From the NCBI GenBank assembly GCA_019748175.1, contig JAIEPX010000017.1:1-64000 (forward strand): a stretch of 64,000 bases of DNA. The letters are read 5' to 3'. Shown one piece after another: positions 47,838 through 56,000 of this stretch. Numbering within the stretch: position 1 is the stretch's first letter; the number at the start of each line of letters is the position of its first letter. Made by a program: the position numbers and the translations under genes. The notes below the pieces were generated by a model. It was not told the origin of the DNA, ran no database searches, and was given only the letters and a program-made list of their open reading frames with translations. The DNA comes from Gammaproteobacteria bacterium (GTDB lineage: Bacteria; Pseudomonadota; Gammaproteobacteria; JAIEPX01).

Positions 47838-49202
47838 ATGAAGACCAAATCAAAAACTCTCTACTGTTGCCGCGAATGCGGAGCCACAGCGCCTAAATGG
47901 GCTGGGCAGTGCGCGGATTGTGGGGCTTGGAATACCCTCACAGAAGAAATTGTGCAAAAAGCACCCGTACAGGAAGGCCGCTTTGCAGGTTATGCTGATG
48001 CGGCAGGTTCGCGCGTCACCTCAATTTCCGAAGTGGATTTTGACGAATTAGTGCGCGTATCCACAGGGCTGGCCGAATTTGATTTGGTATTGGGCGGTGG
48101 ATTGGTGCCGGGGTCTGTCATCTTAATTGGCGGGGATCCGGGCATCGGAAAGTCCACGGTATTATTGCAAACTTTATGTAATTTAGCGGAACAATACCCC
48201 GCTTTATATGTCACTGGTGAAGAATCGTTGCAGCAAGTGTCTATGCGCGCAAGGCGCTTAGAATTACCCGATAAAAGCCTAAAATTACTCACTGAAACGA
48301 ATGTCGAGCGCATGATTGCCATCGCACGCAGCGAAAAACCGCAAATTATGGTGGTGGATTCTATACAGACTGTCTATACGGAATTACTTTCATCCGCGCC
48401 AGGAGGTGTGGGTCAAGTGCGAGAATGTGCGGCCCAACTCGTGCGTTTTGCAAAACAAACAGGGACGGCTTTATTTTTAGTAGGACATGTCACTAAAGAA
48501 GGTGCCTTAGCGGGGCCTCGAGTTTTAGAGCATATGGTTGATACCGTGCTGTATTTTGAAGGTGACCAAGATAGTCGTTATCGAATGATCCGCGCTGTGA
48601 AAAATCGTTTTGGCGCGGTGAATGAGTTGGGTGTTTTTGCGATGACGGATAAAGGCTTGCGTCAAGTGAACAATCCTTCGGCGATTTTTTTATCTCGCTA
48701 CGATGAACCCATTTCGGGTAGTAGTGTCATGGTGACCTGGGAAGGTTCTAGGCCATTATTAGTCGAAGTTCAGGCCCTCGTTGCGGAAACTCATCTGGGA
48801 AATCCTCGGCGCGTTTGCGTGGGATTAGATCAGAACCGTTTGGCGATGTTGCTTGCGGTATTGCATCGACACGGAGGCGTTGTCACCTTTGACCAAGATG
48901 TATTTATTAATGTGGTCGGTGGTGTGCGCGTGAGCGAGACAGGCGTGGATTTAGCCTGCCTTTTAGCTGTGTTGTCCAGCTTGCGAAATCGACCACTGCC
49001 CATGGATATGATTGTTTTCGGCGAAGTCGGATTATCGGGTGAAATTCGACCGGTACAAAGCGGCCAGGAACGTTTACGAGAAGCACACAAGCATGGATTT
49101 AAAAGTGCGATTGTTCCACTGGCGAATGCGCCCAAAAAAGAAATTCCTGGCATGAAAGTGATTGCCGTGAAAAAATTGTCTGAGGCGCTTGAGGCTATCT
49201 AA
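47838..49202 (+). CDS. radA: DNA repair protein RadA
   Basis: A 454-residue protein that speeds branch migration in recombination. The N-terminal zinc ribbon is CCRECGATAPKWAGQCADCG (about residues 9-28). The Walker A is GGDPGIGKST, Walker B IMVVDSIQT, and the RadA-specific KNRFG motif occurs in AVKNRFGAVNELG. The C-terminal Lon-like domain has VFINVVGGVRVSETGVDLACLLAVLSS and GEVGLSGEIRPV. The length is normal (E. coli 460). No good ribosome site precedes ATG 47838, and a large hairpin lies just upstream. Confidence 0.97.
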   Translation: MKTKSKTLYCCRECGATAPKWAGQCADCGAWNTLTEEIVQKAPVQEGRFAGYADAAGSRVTSISEVDFDELVRVSTGLAEFDLVLGGGLVPGSVILIGGDPGIGKSTVLLQTLCNLAEQYPALYVTGEESLQQVSMRARRLELPDKSLKLLTETNVERMIAIARSEKPQIMVVDSIQTVYTELLSSAPGGVGQVRECAAQLVRFAKQTGTALFLVGHVTKEGALAGPRVLEHMVDTVLYFEGDQDSRYRMIRAVKNRFGAVNELGVFAMTDKGLRQVNNPSAIFLSRYDEPISGSSVMVTWEGSRPLLVEVQALVAETHLGNPRRVCVGLDQNRLAMLLAVLHRHGGVVTFDQDVFINVVGGVRVSETGVDLACLLAVLSSLRNRPLPMDMIVFGEVGLSGEIRPVQSGQERLREAHKHGFKSAIVPLANAPKKEIPGMKVIAVKKLSEALEAI

Positions 49203-49235
49203 CTAAGAAAACAACGATATCGACATAGGATAGTA

Positions 49236-49333
49236 CACCCGCTCAGGTTTGACCTTAACCTCTTCCGCTCAATGGGCCATCCCTGGCCCATCCCCTATTC
49301 ACTCCAGAGGTTAACGTCAAAGCTGAGCGGGTG
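49236..49333. repeat. Nested long inverted repeat between radA and glyA
   Basis: Outer arms 49236-49263 and 49306-49333 match as inverted repeats at 26 of 28 positions (start CACCCGCTCAG, end CTGAGCGGGTG). An inner perfect hairpin lies at 49272-49291 (ATGGGCCA/TGGCCCAT). The whole could extrude a cruciform or act as a stable RNA fold. No T-run follows. Confidence 0.88.
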
Positions 49334-49365
49334 GATTTACCACTTCATACTTCCAAGCAGTTTAA

Positions 49366-49389
49366 TGTCATCGCTCCTTCGCGATGACA
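49366..49389. repeat. Short hairpin TGTCATCGC/GCGATGACA
   Basis: A perfect 9-bp inverted repeat around TCCTTC, 92 bases before the glyA start. The TGTCATCGC...GCGATGACA type resembles the short intergenic repeats common in proteobacteria. Confidence 0.7.
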
Positions 49390-49480
49390 ATTGCTTTACA
49401 TCAGATTCACATGACCCCGTAAAAAAAATCTGCTATCTTTGACCCTGATTCTGATTAAGGCACGAAGTGAGGTGGATATT

Positions 49481-50734
49481 ATGTTTGCGGATGATTTAAA
49501 AATTGAAGGATTCGATAGCGAATTATGGGGCGCGATTGAAGCGGAAGCGCATCGTCAAGAAATGCATATTGAATTAATTGCGTCGGAAAATTATGTCAGT
49601 CCGCGAGTGTTGGAAGCACAAGGTTCTTTGTTAACCAATAAATATGCAGAAGGCTATCCTGGAAAACGTTATTACGGGGGTTGTGAATTTGTCGATATTG
49701 CTGAACAACTCGCTATTGATCGTGCGAAAAAATTATTTGGTGCTGATTATGTGAATGTTCAGCCTCATTCAGGATCTCAAGCAAATTTTGCTGTTTATAT
49801 GGCGTTATTAAATCCGGGTGATACTGTGTTGGGGATGGGATTAAATGATGGCGGACATTTAACACACGGATCCAAAGTGAATTTTTCTGGATTAATTTAC
49901 AATTCCGTAACATACAATGTTAATAAAGAGACTGGATTAATTGATTACGATGAAGTTGAACGATTAGCGCTCGAACACAAACCTAAAATGCTAATGACAG
50001 GATTTTCAGCGTATTCTCGAGTGGCAGATTGGCAACGATTTCGAGAGATTGCCGACAAAGTCGGTGCTTATATGGTCGCTGATATTGCACATGTTGCAGG
50101 ATTAATTGCAACGGGACTTTATCCTTCCCCTGTTCAAATTGCTGATGTTACTACAACCACAACACACAAAACATTACGCGGTCCTCGCGGCGGATTAATT
50201 TTAGCGAAAAGTAATCCTGATTTAGAAAAACGCTTAAATTCTGGGATTTTTCCCGGTTCGCAAGGTGGGCCATTAATGCATGTTATTGCTGCAAAAGCGG
50301 TTGCCTTTAAAGAAGCGATGGATCCAGAATTTAAAAATTATCAACAACAAGTGATTACGAATGCGCGCGCGATGGCCCAAGTTTTTTCTGATATTGGATT
50401 TAAGGTGGTTTCGGGCGGTACTGATAATCATATGTTTTTATTAGACCTCACCGATAAAAATATTACCGGTAAAGATGCGGAAATTGCCTTAGGAGAAGCC
50501 CAAATTACCTTGAATAAAAATACTGTGCCTGGTGAACAACGCTCTCCATTTATTACCAGTGGATTACGAATTGGAACTCCCGCGATTACGACCCGTGGAT
50601 TTAAAGAAGCGGAAGTTAAAACAGTGGCTCATTGGATTGGTGAAATTTTAGCGGATTTTGAAAATACGCAATTACGATTGAATATTCAGGAAAGAGTGTG
50701 CGATTTATGTACGCAATTTCCTGTGTATGATTAG
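49481..50734 (+). CDS. glyA: Serine hydroxymethyltransferase
   Basis: A 417-residue PLP enzyme interconverting serine and glycine with one-carbon transfer to tetrahydrofolate. Motifs: [56 protein letters not shown] with the PLP-Lys, and [22 protein letters not shown] 49481 has GAGGTGG at 9 nt; the frame extends 14 codons further upstream without support. First gene of the glyA-nrdR-nusB-pgpA run. Confidence 0.98.
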   Translation: MFADDLKIEGFDSELWGAIEAEAHRQEMHIELIASENYVSPRVLEAQGSLLTNKYAEGYPGKRYYGGCEFVDIAEQLAIDRAKKLFGADYVNVQPHSGSQANFAVYMALLNPGDTVLGMGLNDGGHLTHGSKVNFSGLIYNSVTYNVNKETGLIDYDEVERLALEHKPKMLMTGFSAYSRVADWQRFREIADKVGAYMVADIAHVAGLIATGLYPSPVQIADVTTTTTHKTLRGPRGGLILAKSNPDLEKRLNSGIFPGSQGGPLMHVIAAKAVAFKEAMDPEFKNYQQQVITNARAMAQVFSDIGFKVVSGGTDNHMFLLDLTDKNITGKDAEIALGEAQITLNKNTVPGEQRSPFITSGLRIGTPAITTRGFKEAEVKTVAHWIGEILADFENTQLRLNIQERVCDLCTQFPVYD

Positions 50735-50746
50735 GAAGACCCATTT

Positions 50747-51226
50747 ATGCATTGTCCATTTTGTCGTGTTGATGATACAAAAGTGATTGATTCACGTCTT
50801 GTAGGTGGCGGAAATCAAGTGCGCCGTAGACGCGAATGCAATGAATGTCGTGAACGATTTACAACGTTTGAAATGCCAGAATTACTGATGCCTTACGTGA
50901 TTAAACGAGATGGCTCGCGAAATCCTTTTGATGTCGATAAAATGCGTCAAGGTATGTTGCGGTCATTAGAAAAACGGCCTGTGAGTGTTGAAGCCTTTGA
51001 TGCAGCGGTGAATGCAATTTTACGTCGTTTACGAGAGACAGGCGAAAGAGAAGTGCATTCGTCTATGATCGGCGAATTAGTGATGGAAGAATTACGAAAC
51101 TTGGATCAAGTGGCCTATGTGAGATATGCTTCTGTTTATCGTAGTTTTGAAGATGTTAACGCATTTCGCGAAGAAATTTTACGTTTAGAATCGAGTGAAG
51201 AAACTGATGAAGAAATTCCGGCCTAA
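50747..51226 (+). CDS. nrdR: Transcriptional repressor NrdR
   Basis: A 159-residue regulator of ribonucleotide reductase genes. It has an N-terminal zinc ribbon [15 protein letters not shown]...[12 protein letters not shown] and an ATP-cone domain ([18 protein letters not shown]...). It follows glyA by 12 bases and overlaps nusB by 20 bases. No NrdR box is obvious in the window. Confidence 0.97.
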   Translation: MHCPFCRVDDTKVIDSRLVGGGNQVRRRRECNECRERFTTFEMPELLMPYVIKRDGSRNPFDVDKMRQGMLRSLEKRPVSVEAFDAAVNAILRRLRETGEREVHSSMIGELVMEELRNLDQVAYVRYASVYRSFEDVNAFREEILRLESSEETDEEIPA

Positions 51227-51650
51227 AGAACGTCGTCGAGCACGTGAACTTGCTATGCAAGCTATTTATCAATGGCAAATGACAGAAGAATCCCCATTAG
51301 AAATTGAAGTTCAATTTCATCAAAATAATAATATGAGTAAAGTGGATGTCGAATATTTTGCTGCAATTTTACGGGGGGTGACCCAAAACACAGAAAACAT
51401 TGATCATTTAATATTATCATCGGCCAACCGCACATTAAAAGATTTAAATCCTGTGGAATTAGCCCTGTTGCGCGTTGCTGTTTATGAATTTTTATTTGAA
51501 AAAGATGTGCCCTATAAAGTGGTGATTAATGAAGCGCTTGAAATGGCGAAAAAATTCGGTGCGATCGAAGGTTTTAAATATGTTAATGGGGTTTTAGACG
51601 CAATTGCACAGCATGTTTTTTTAGGTAAGGAATTGCCGAATAAGGAATAG
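51207..51650 (+). CDS. nusB: Transcription antitermination factor NusB
   Basis: A 147-residue protein. [23 protein letters not shown] is the NusB start, and [28 protein letters not shown]...[18 protein letters not shown] is its core. It acts with NusE in rRNA antitermination. Candidate starts are GTG 51195 and ATG 51207; I take 51207, which lies inside the end of nrdR, so coupling is likely. The usual riboflavin genes between nrdR and nusB are absent here. Confidence 0.95.
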   Translation: MKKFRPKERRRARELAMQAIYQWQMTEESPLEIEVQFHQNNNMSKVDVEYFAAILRGVTQNTENIDHLILSSANRTLKDLNPVELALLRVAVYEFLFEKDVPYKVVINEALEMAKKFGAIEGFKYVNGVLDAIAQHVFLGKELPNKE

Positions 51651-51701
51651 AGGGCATTGAGTGACCAAAATAGACAAAATCATAAGCCGGGAGATGCTGT
51701 G
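51645..51701 (+). repeat. Dispersed 57-bp repeat, copy 2 (includes the pgpA start)
   Basis: Matches 1695-1751. It starts inside the end of nusB and ends on the GTG start of pgpA; the shared 15-base block CCGGGAGATGCTGTG supplies both the GGGAG site and the GTG codon. Confidence 0.85.
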
Positions 51702-52202
51702 ACAAGAACAGAAATCTACCGCAAAGTCTGGACTGATCCGCGCTATTTTATTTGCTATGGCTTGGGAAGCGGTCTGCTTCCTAAAATGCCTGGTACTTGG
51801 GGTACGGCAATGGCTGTTCCCGTTTATTGTGTGTTAGCTAAACTTCCAGTGATTCCTTACATGCTCTGTATCATGTTACTGGGGCTTTATGCTATCAGCG
51901 CGTGCGATCAATTATCTAAAGAAATTGGGGTTCATGATGACCCGGGTATGAACATTGATGAATTCATTGGCTATCTTGTTACGATGATAGGGATGCCGGT
52001 GACAGGCTGGGCTGTTGTTTTAGGATTCGCGTATTTTCGTTTGTTTGATATTTGGAAGCCATGGCCCATTCGATGGTTCGATAAGAACGTTGGCGGTGGG
52101 TTTGGCATGATAATAGATGATGTGATCGCGGGCCTAGCCGCTATGATTGCTTTGCATATCACGGGCTGGATAGGGGCTATCGTCCTCCCAAAGATTTTAT
52201 AA
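51699..52202 (+). CDS. pgpA: Phosphatidylglycerophosphatase A
   Basis: A 167-residue inner-membrane enzyme that dephosphorylates phosphatidylglycerophosphate to phosphatidylglycerol. Motifs: GLGSGLLPKMPGTWGTAMAVP, GVHDDPGMNIDEFIGYLV and FDIWKPWPIRWFDKNVGGGFGMIIDDVIAG. I chose GTG 51699 (MTRTEIYRKVWTDPRYF) because GGGAG is at about 9 nt. TTG 51657 would add 14 residues encoded by the dispersed repeat. It ends the compact operon; thiL, commonly its neighbour, is not here. Confidence 0.95.
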   Translation: MTRTEIYRKVWTDPRYFICYGLGSGLLPKMPGTWGTAMAVPVYCVLAKLPVIPYMLCIMLLGLYAISACDQLSKEIGVHDDPGMNIDEFIGYLVTMIGMPVTGWAVVLGFAYFRLFDIWKPWPIRWFDKNVGGGFGMIIDDVIAGLAAMIALHITGWIGAIVLPKIL

Positions 52203-52277
52203 AACACTTAAGTATTTTTGCATAATACGTTGATTTTAAAGTAAATATCACCAATATCAGTTTTTCTCGCCCCTTGT

Positions 52278-52482
52278 TATTCACATAACCTGTGGATAAC
52301 TTTGTGGATAAGGCTTCAATAATAGGTGTATCTGCTTGATCTTAGAGGAAGTTTATTAGATTGGTTAGAGATTCATCACAATGGCCAAATTCTTTTATTT
52401 TCAATTACTTACGATATTTGTTGTGTCTAGTGATTGAGGTGTCATTGCTAGGTTATTCAGAATTGCGAATCATTGTGTATAA
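52278..52482. promoter_or_regulatory. Cluster of four DnaA-box matches
   Basis: Two exact TGTGGATAA (52291-52299 and 52303-52311; TTATCCACA on the minus strand) lie 12 bases apart. TTATTCACA (52278-52286) and TGTGTATAA (52474-52482; TTATACACA on the minus strand) also match the TTATNCACA consensus. The surrounding sequence is AT-rich. The arrangement is like part of a replication origin, but no dnaA, gidA or rpmH is nearby. Confidence 0.55.
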
Positions 52483-52514
52483 CTCACTGATTTTTTGATT
52501 AAAAGAGGGTTCTT

Positions 52515-52616
52515 GAAGGTGTCAGATCTAAGAATAGGTGACTGTTCACAACCAGTGGTAGTAAATCTAAATGGATAAGAAATTTAGATGGCATTATTCT
52601 TAGGTCTGACACCTTC
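52515..52616. mobile_element. MITE-like palindromic element, copy A (102 bp)
   Basis: Terminal inverted repeats of 22 bp (52515-52536 and 52595-52616) begin GAAGGTGTCAGATCTAAGAA and differ at one position from perfect complementarity. Copy B at 62731-62831 has identical ends in the same orientation and a diverged centre. No coding capacity. Confidence 0.85.
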
Positions 52617-52812
52617 ACTTGTAGACCTGCACCCTAAGATTACAAGAAATTGGGATATTTGCTGATGAAGATTTGCAGCATTAGCCCGCCAAACCTGATA
52701 ATATTAATAAAAAATATCAAATCAAGACACCGCCTTGACATTTTGGAGTAAAAATGTTAGGATTTCACTGTAGTCATTCTTCTAGGCTACATCGCAATGG
52801 GGAGGGGACCAA

Positions 52813-52925
52813 GGAAGGTTCTAAGAGTTTTTAGCTTGGTCAGTTTTCATATCCACACCCAGCACTGCGGTGCTTTGATATTTCCGCAGCCGTTAGGGGA
52901 TTTTGCCACTTAGGTTTGACCGTGC
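52813..52925 (-). pseudogene. Degraded copy of the zinc-ribbon gene
   Basis: On the minus strand the reading VAK.PNGCG.IK.PQC matches the C-terminal half of the 70-residue zinc-ribbon protein at 57663-57875 (VAKCANGCGKIKSPQC). Nucleotide matches include CATATCCA, CAGCACTG and TTTTGCCACTT in the same order. It has an in-frame stop before the VAK and a frameshift after PQC, and the N-terminal half is missing. It sits upstream of the 1519-aa gene just as the intact gene sits upstream of the 1551-aa gene. Confidence 0.75.
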
Positions 52926-52963
52926 TATTATAGAATAAAACCATGGAGAAAACATACTAAATA

Positions 52964-52972
52964 TGGTATAAA
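52964..52972 (+). promoter_or_regulatory. Extended -10 promoter of the 1519-aa gene
   Basis: TGG-TATAAA (52964-52972) within AAATATGGTATAAAG. The same AAATATGATATAAAG occurs 30 bases before the start of the 1551-aa gene (TATAAA 58021-58026). Conservation between the paralogs supports it. No clear -35. Confidence 0.55.
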
Positions 52973-53004
52973 GTTCCTATAATTAGACGACTGAGATTAC
53001 AACC

Positions 53005-56000
53005 GTGCAGAAATTTCGAAACAACATCTCCGCCCTATTGCCTAATTTTATAAGCGAAGCTATCCCTGCTTTGGGCACAACGGATAGAAAACATCCGAGC
53101 AAAATCATTGAAGCGGCAATTCAATCGGTAGTATCCGGAGCCTCTTGGGTCGAAGCTGAAGAAAAACTCAAAAGTAGCTACGCCAATTCTCCGGAGTTGG
53201 TTGATAACCACTATGGCTTGATATTAGAGGCATTTTTTTTACAAGCTAAAATAATGCTCGAACCTAACATGAAAAGCGTTCATTGCAATTTTGTTACGGA
53301 AAATATGGCGAATGCCTTTTTGAGTTTTTTAGCGTATTTTCTTCCTATACAAGAAGACGTTTATCCTCGTCAGGAAGTTAACATTATTACATTGACGTCA
53401 GAGCAATTTCATTTTTGCAATATTTATTATAATAGCCTTTGTAAGGATGGCTTATCATCAATGATTGCAGATCACTATTTGTTAAAATCCTTGAGATCGG
53501 ATGAATTTGATTATAGCCTTAGATTCATTAAGGGAATTATACCTGGTGAAAACGGCTCACGTCGTCAAAATTTGCGGCCATGTAATCGACGTTCTCATAC
53601 AGTAACGCATGAGAAGAAAGTCGTAGAAAGGTTTAGTAAAACTCCGATGTATTCTGCCAAAGAAAAACAAGGGTATTCACAAATACAGTCTGCGACACTA
53701 ATTGATAAAAGATTGAGAAGTTCAGTTTTTGGTGTGTTTAAAAAACGAACTGATAAATTATATGGGGTAATGACTCATTGTGACGATGCTCTATTGAATC
53801 GGTTACTCACTCGAGATAGGGGCACTGTAAGTAGACCTTTTGATGTGGATCTTAACAATCAAGATATAGCGGTTTTTTCAGAGGCATGGCGAAACGATGT
53901 GGGTGTTTACTCGCCAAAAAATTTAGAAGAATTTAAAAAACAAAATCTAGATCTTCGAGAAAAGATTGGGGGCACAAATGAAGTTTTAGCGCGATTACGC
54001 TACAATCCGTATCGAACAGTAGTTTGTATTTGTGCAGATACCCCGGAAGCACGATGGTTAGCTTATGATTTTTCCCAAGAATTACTACAAGAGTTTATTC
54101 GTTATGCAAAAGCCAATAAAATTCGCGTAAATCCAAATTTCAAAATTCCAATACTATTTTATATGCCGAATAATAAAACTAAGCAGCATCGAGTCTTTTT
54201 CTATACGGAGTCAATGCGTTTGAAAGACATTTATCATGCGAAGAAAATAAATCAAGATGAAAACTTGCGAAGACTGAGATTTCTAAGTTTAGATTACGAA
54301 TTTATGCTTGGTGTAGGTGATATTAGCGTCGAACTATTGTTGAAGCCAGGTAGTAACAAAGATTCTTGCTTAGCAGTTGAGATGATAGATAGCGGTTATA
54401 TCAGAATGTTGATGCGATTGTTACGGCCAAATAGACTTGCCAATGATTTATTCGATCAATTATTAAAGAGAAAATTTATTGGCCTAAATGATTCTATTAT
54501 TGTTCACTTATTTGAGGTGGATGAATTTGATATTGCCAGAAAGTTAATGCAAGAGACGAATTCACAATTTAGGTATTTATGTTTCCGAGGGAATACGTAC
54601 TACACTTACTTGTTAGCTTATGGAACACCTCGACAACTGCATGAAGTACAACGATATTATATTCCACAAAGTACTCTTATTCGTGATACAGTCATTCGTG
54701 GCTATTGGAATGCTCTAATATTATATATTAAAGAATATCCATCTGAAGAGACAAAAAAAATCTTAGGAAATTTATTGTTATTATTTTACATTCACGATCA
54801 ATATTATTCTCAAGCTCGATTTTTGATAAAATTAGGCGCTGATGTGTCGGTATGCGATGAACGTGGTGTATCGTTGATTGTTACTTCGGCGAGATTTAAA
54901 AGTTGGCGTATGGTATCTTTATTTTCTCAAAAAAATACTGACTCTGAAGATAATGCGCAATATGGAGAAGCTCTAATTTATGCGCTTGCTGACAAGCAAA
55001 TGCAGATCGTCTCTAGATTATTATCAGCCGGTGCAAAACCTCCCGCCAACCCCCCAGTTTATCTGTGGAAAGATGCTGCTTCTATAATAGAGATAATCGA
55101 GCTTGTTTCTCGACATGATCTAAAAGATCGCCTCTTGCCCTTTTTTAAAGGTTGTAGAATTTATTGGCATGAATTTGAGACCTGGTTTATAGAGTGTTGT
55201 GAAAAAAAATATTATCACTGTATAGAGTATGTTTTTGCGATAGGCCTAGATCCTCAATATATCATGATGAATAATTCTAATGTGATTTCAGGCTTAATTA
55301 TTGATGAGGAATTTAACATTGCAAATAAACTGCATATAGCGAGTAAAAAAGATATATTTATTTTGAAATACGGAGAAGATTTGCTAGTGGATCATGTTAT
55401 TGCAGCTGGGAAATACAGCCAGTTTGAATATTGTGGTGTTGAAAGAATGTTAATTTATATGGCTAAAAACAGGAATTGGGACAGATTGATTCACTGGCTG
55501 GGCGCCGTTAAAGTAACGCAAGGACTTGATGAGAGTATATTAAATAAAATTGTGCAGGCTTTGCGTGAACAGCTTAGTAGTTGGAAGAATTCCGATTGGG
55601 TTTCTCTGCGTGAATTAGTTGAGAAATATGGACAAGATTTTAATCCTATATTATTAAGAAAAGTACTCGTTTTTGCCCTTGATAAAAAGCAATTATTATT
55701 TGCGCATTATTTATTGTTAAAGGGTGCTGAATGGTCTGTCATTAAGCGATCTGAATTTCCTATTTTATATGCGGCTCAAATGGGACTGTGGGATATAGTG
55801 CGCGAGTTGGCTCAAGATGGAATCGTTGAGAATGCAACAGTAGAGTATAGTAACGTTTTGTCACTAGTGATATCTAGCCAAAAAACTGACATTGCGAGAA
55901 TGTTACTAGATCGAGGAATAATTCTAATATGGGAATGTGCGGGTCATTTTTATCCTCTGCCTTCTGATAAACTTTATCAGCTCATCGATATAGGCACTAG

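Larger units (their letters stand above)
52203..53004. other. 802-base intergenic region with DnaA boxes, MITE and gene relic
   Basis: No intact gene. It holds a DnaA-box cluster (52278-52482), MITE copy A (52515-52616), a degraded zinc-ribbon gene on the minus strand (about 52813-52925), and the promoter of the 1519-aa gene (52964-52972). Confidence 0.75.

Noticed and set aside
52203-52515. Calling this region the chromosomal origin oriC
   Set aside because: The DnaA boxes are real matches, but the usual neighbours are absent and skew cannot be computed here; reported only as a DnaA-box cluster.
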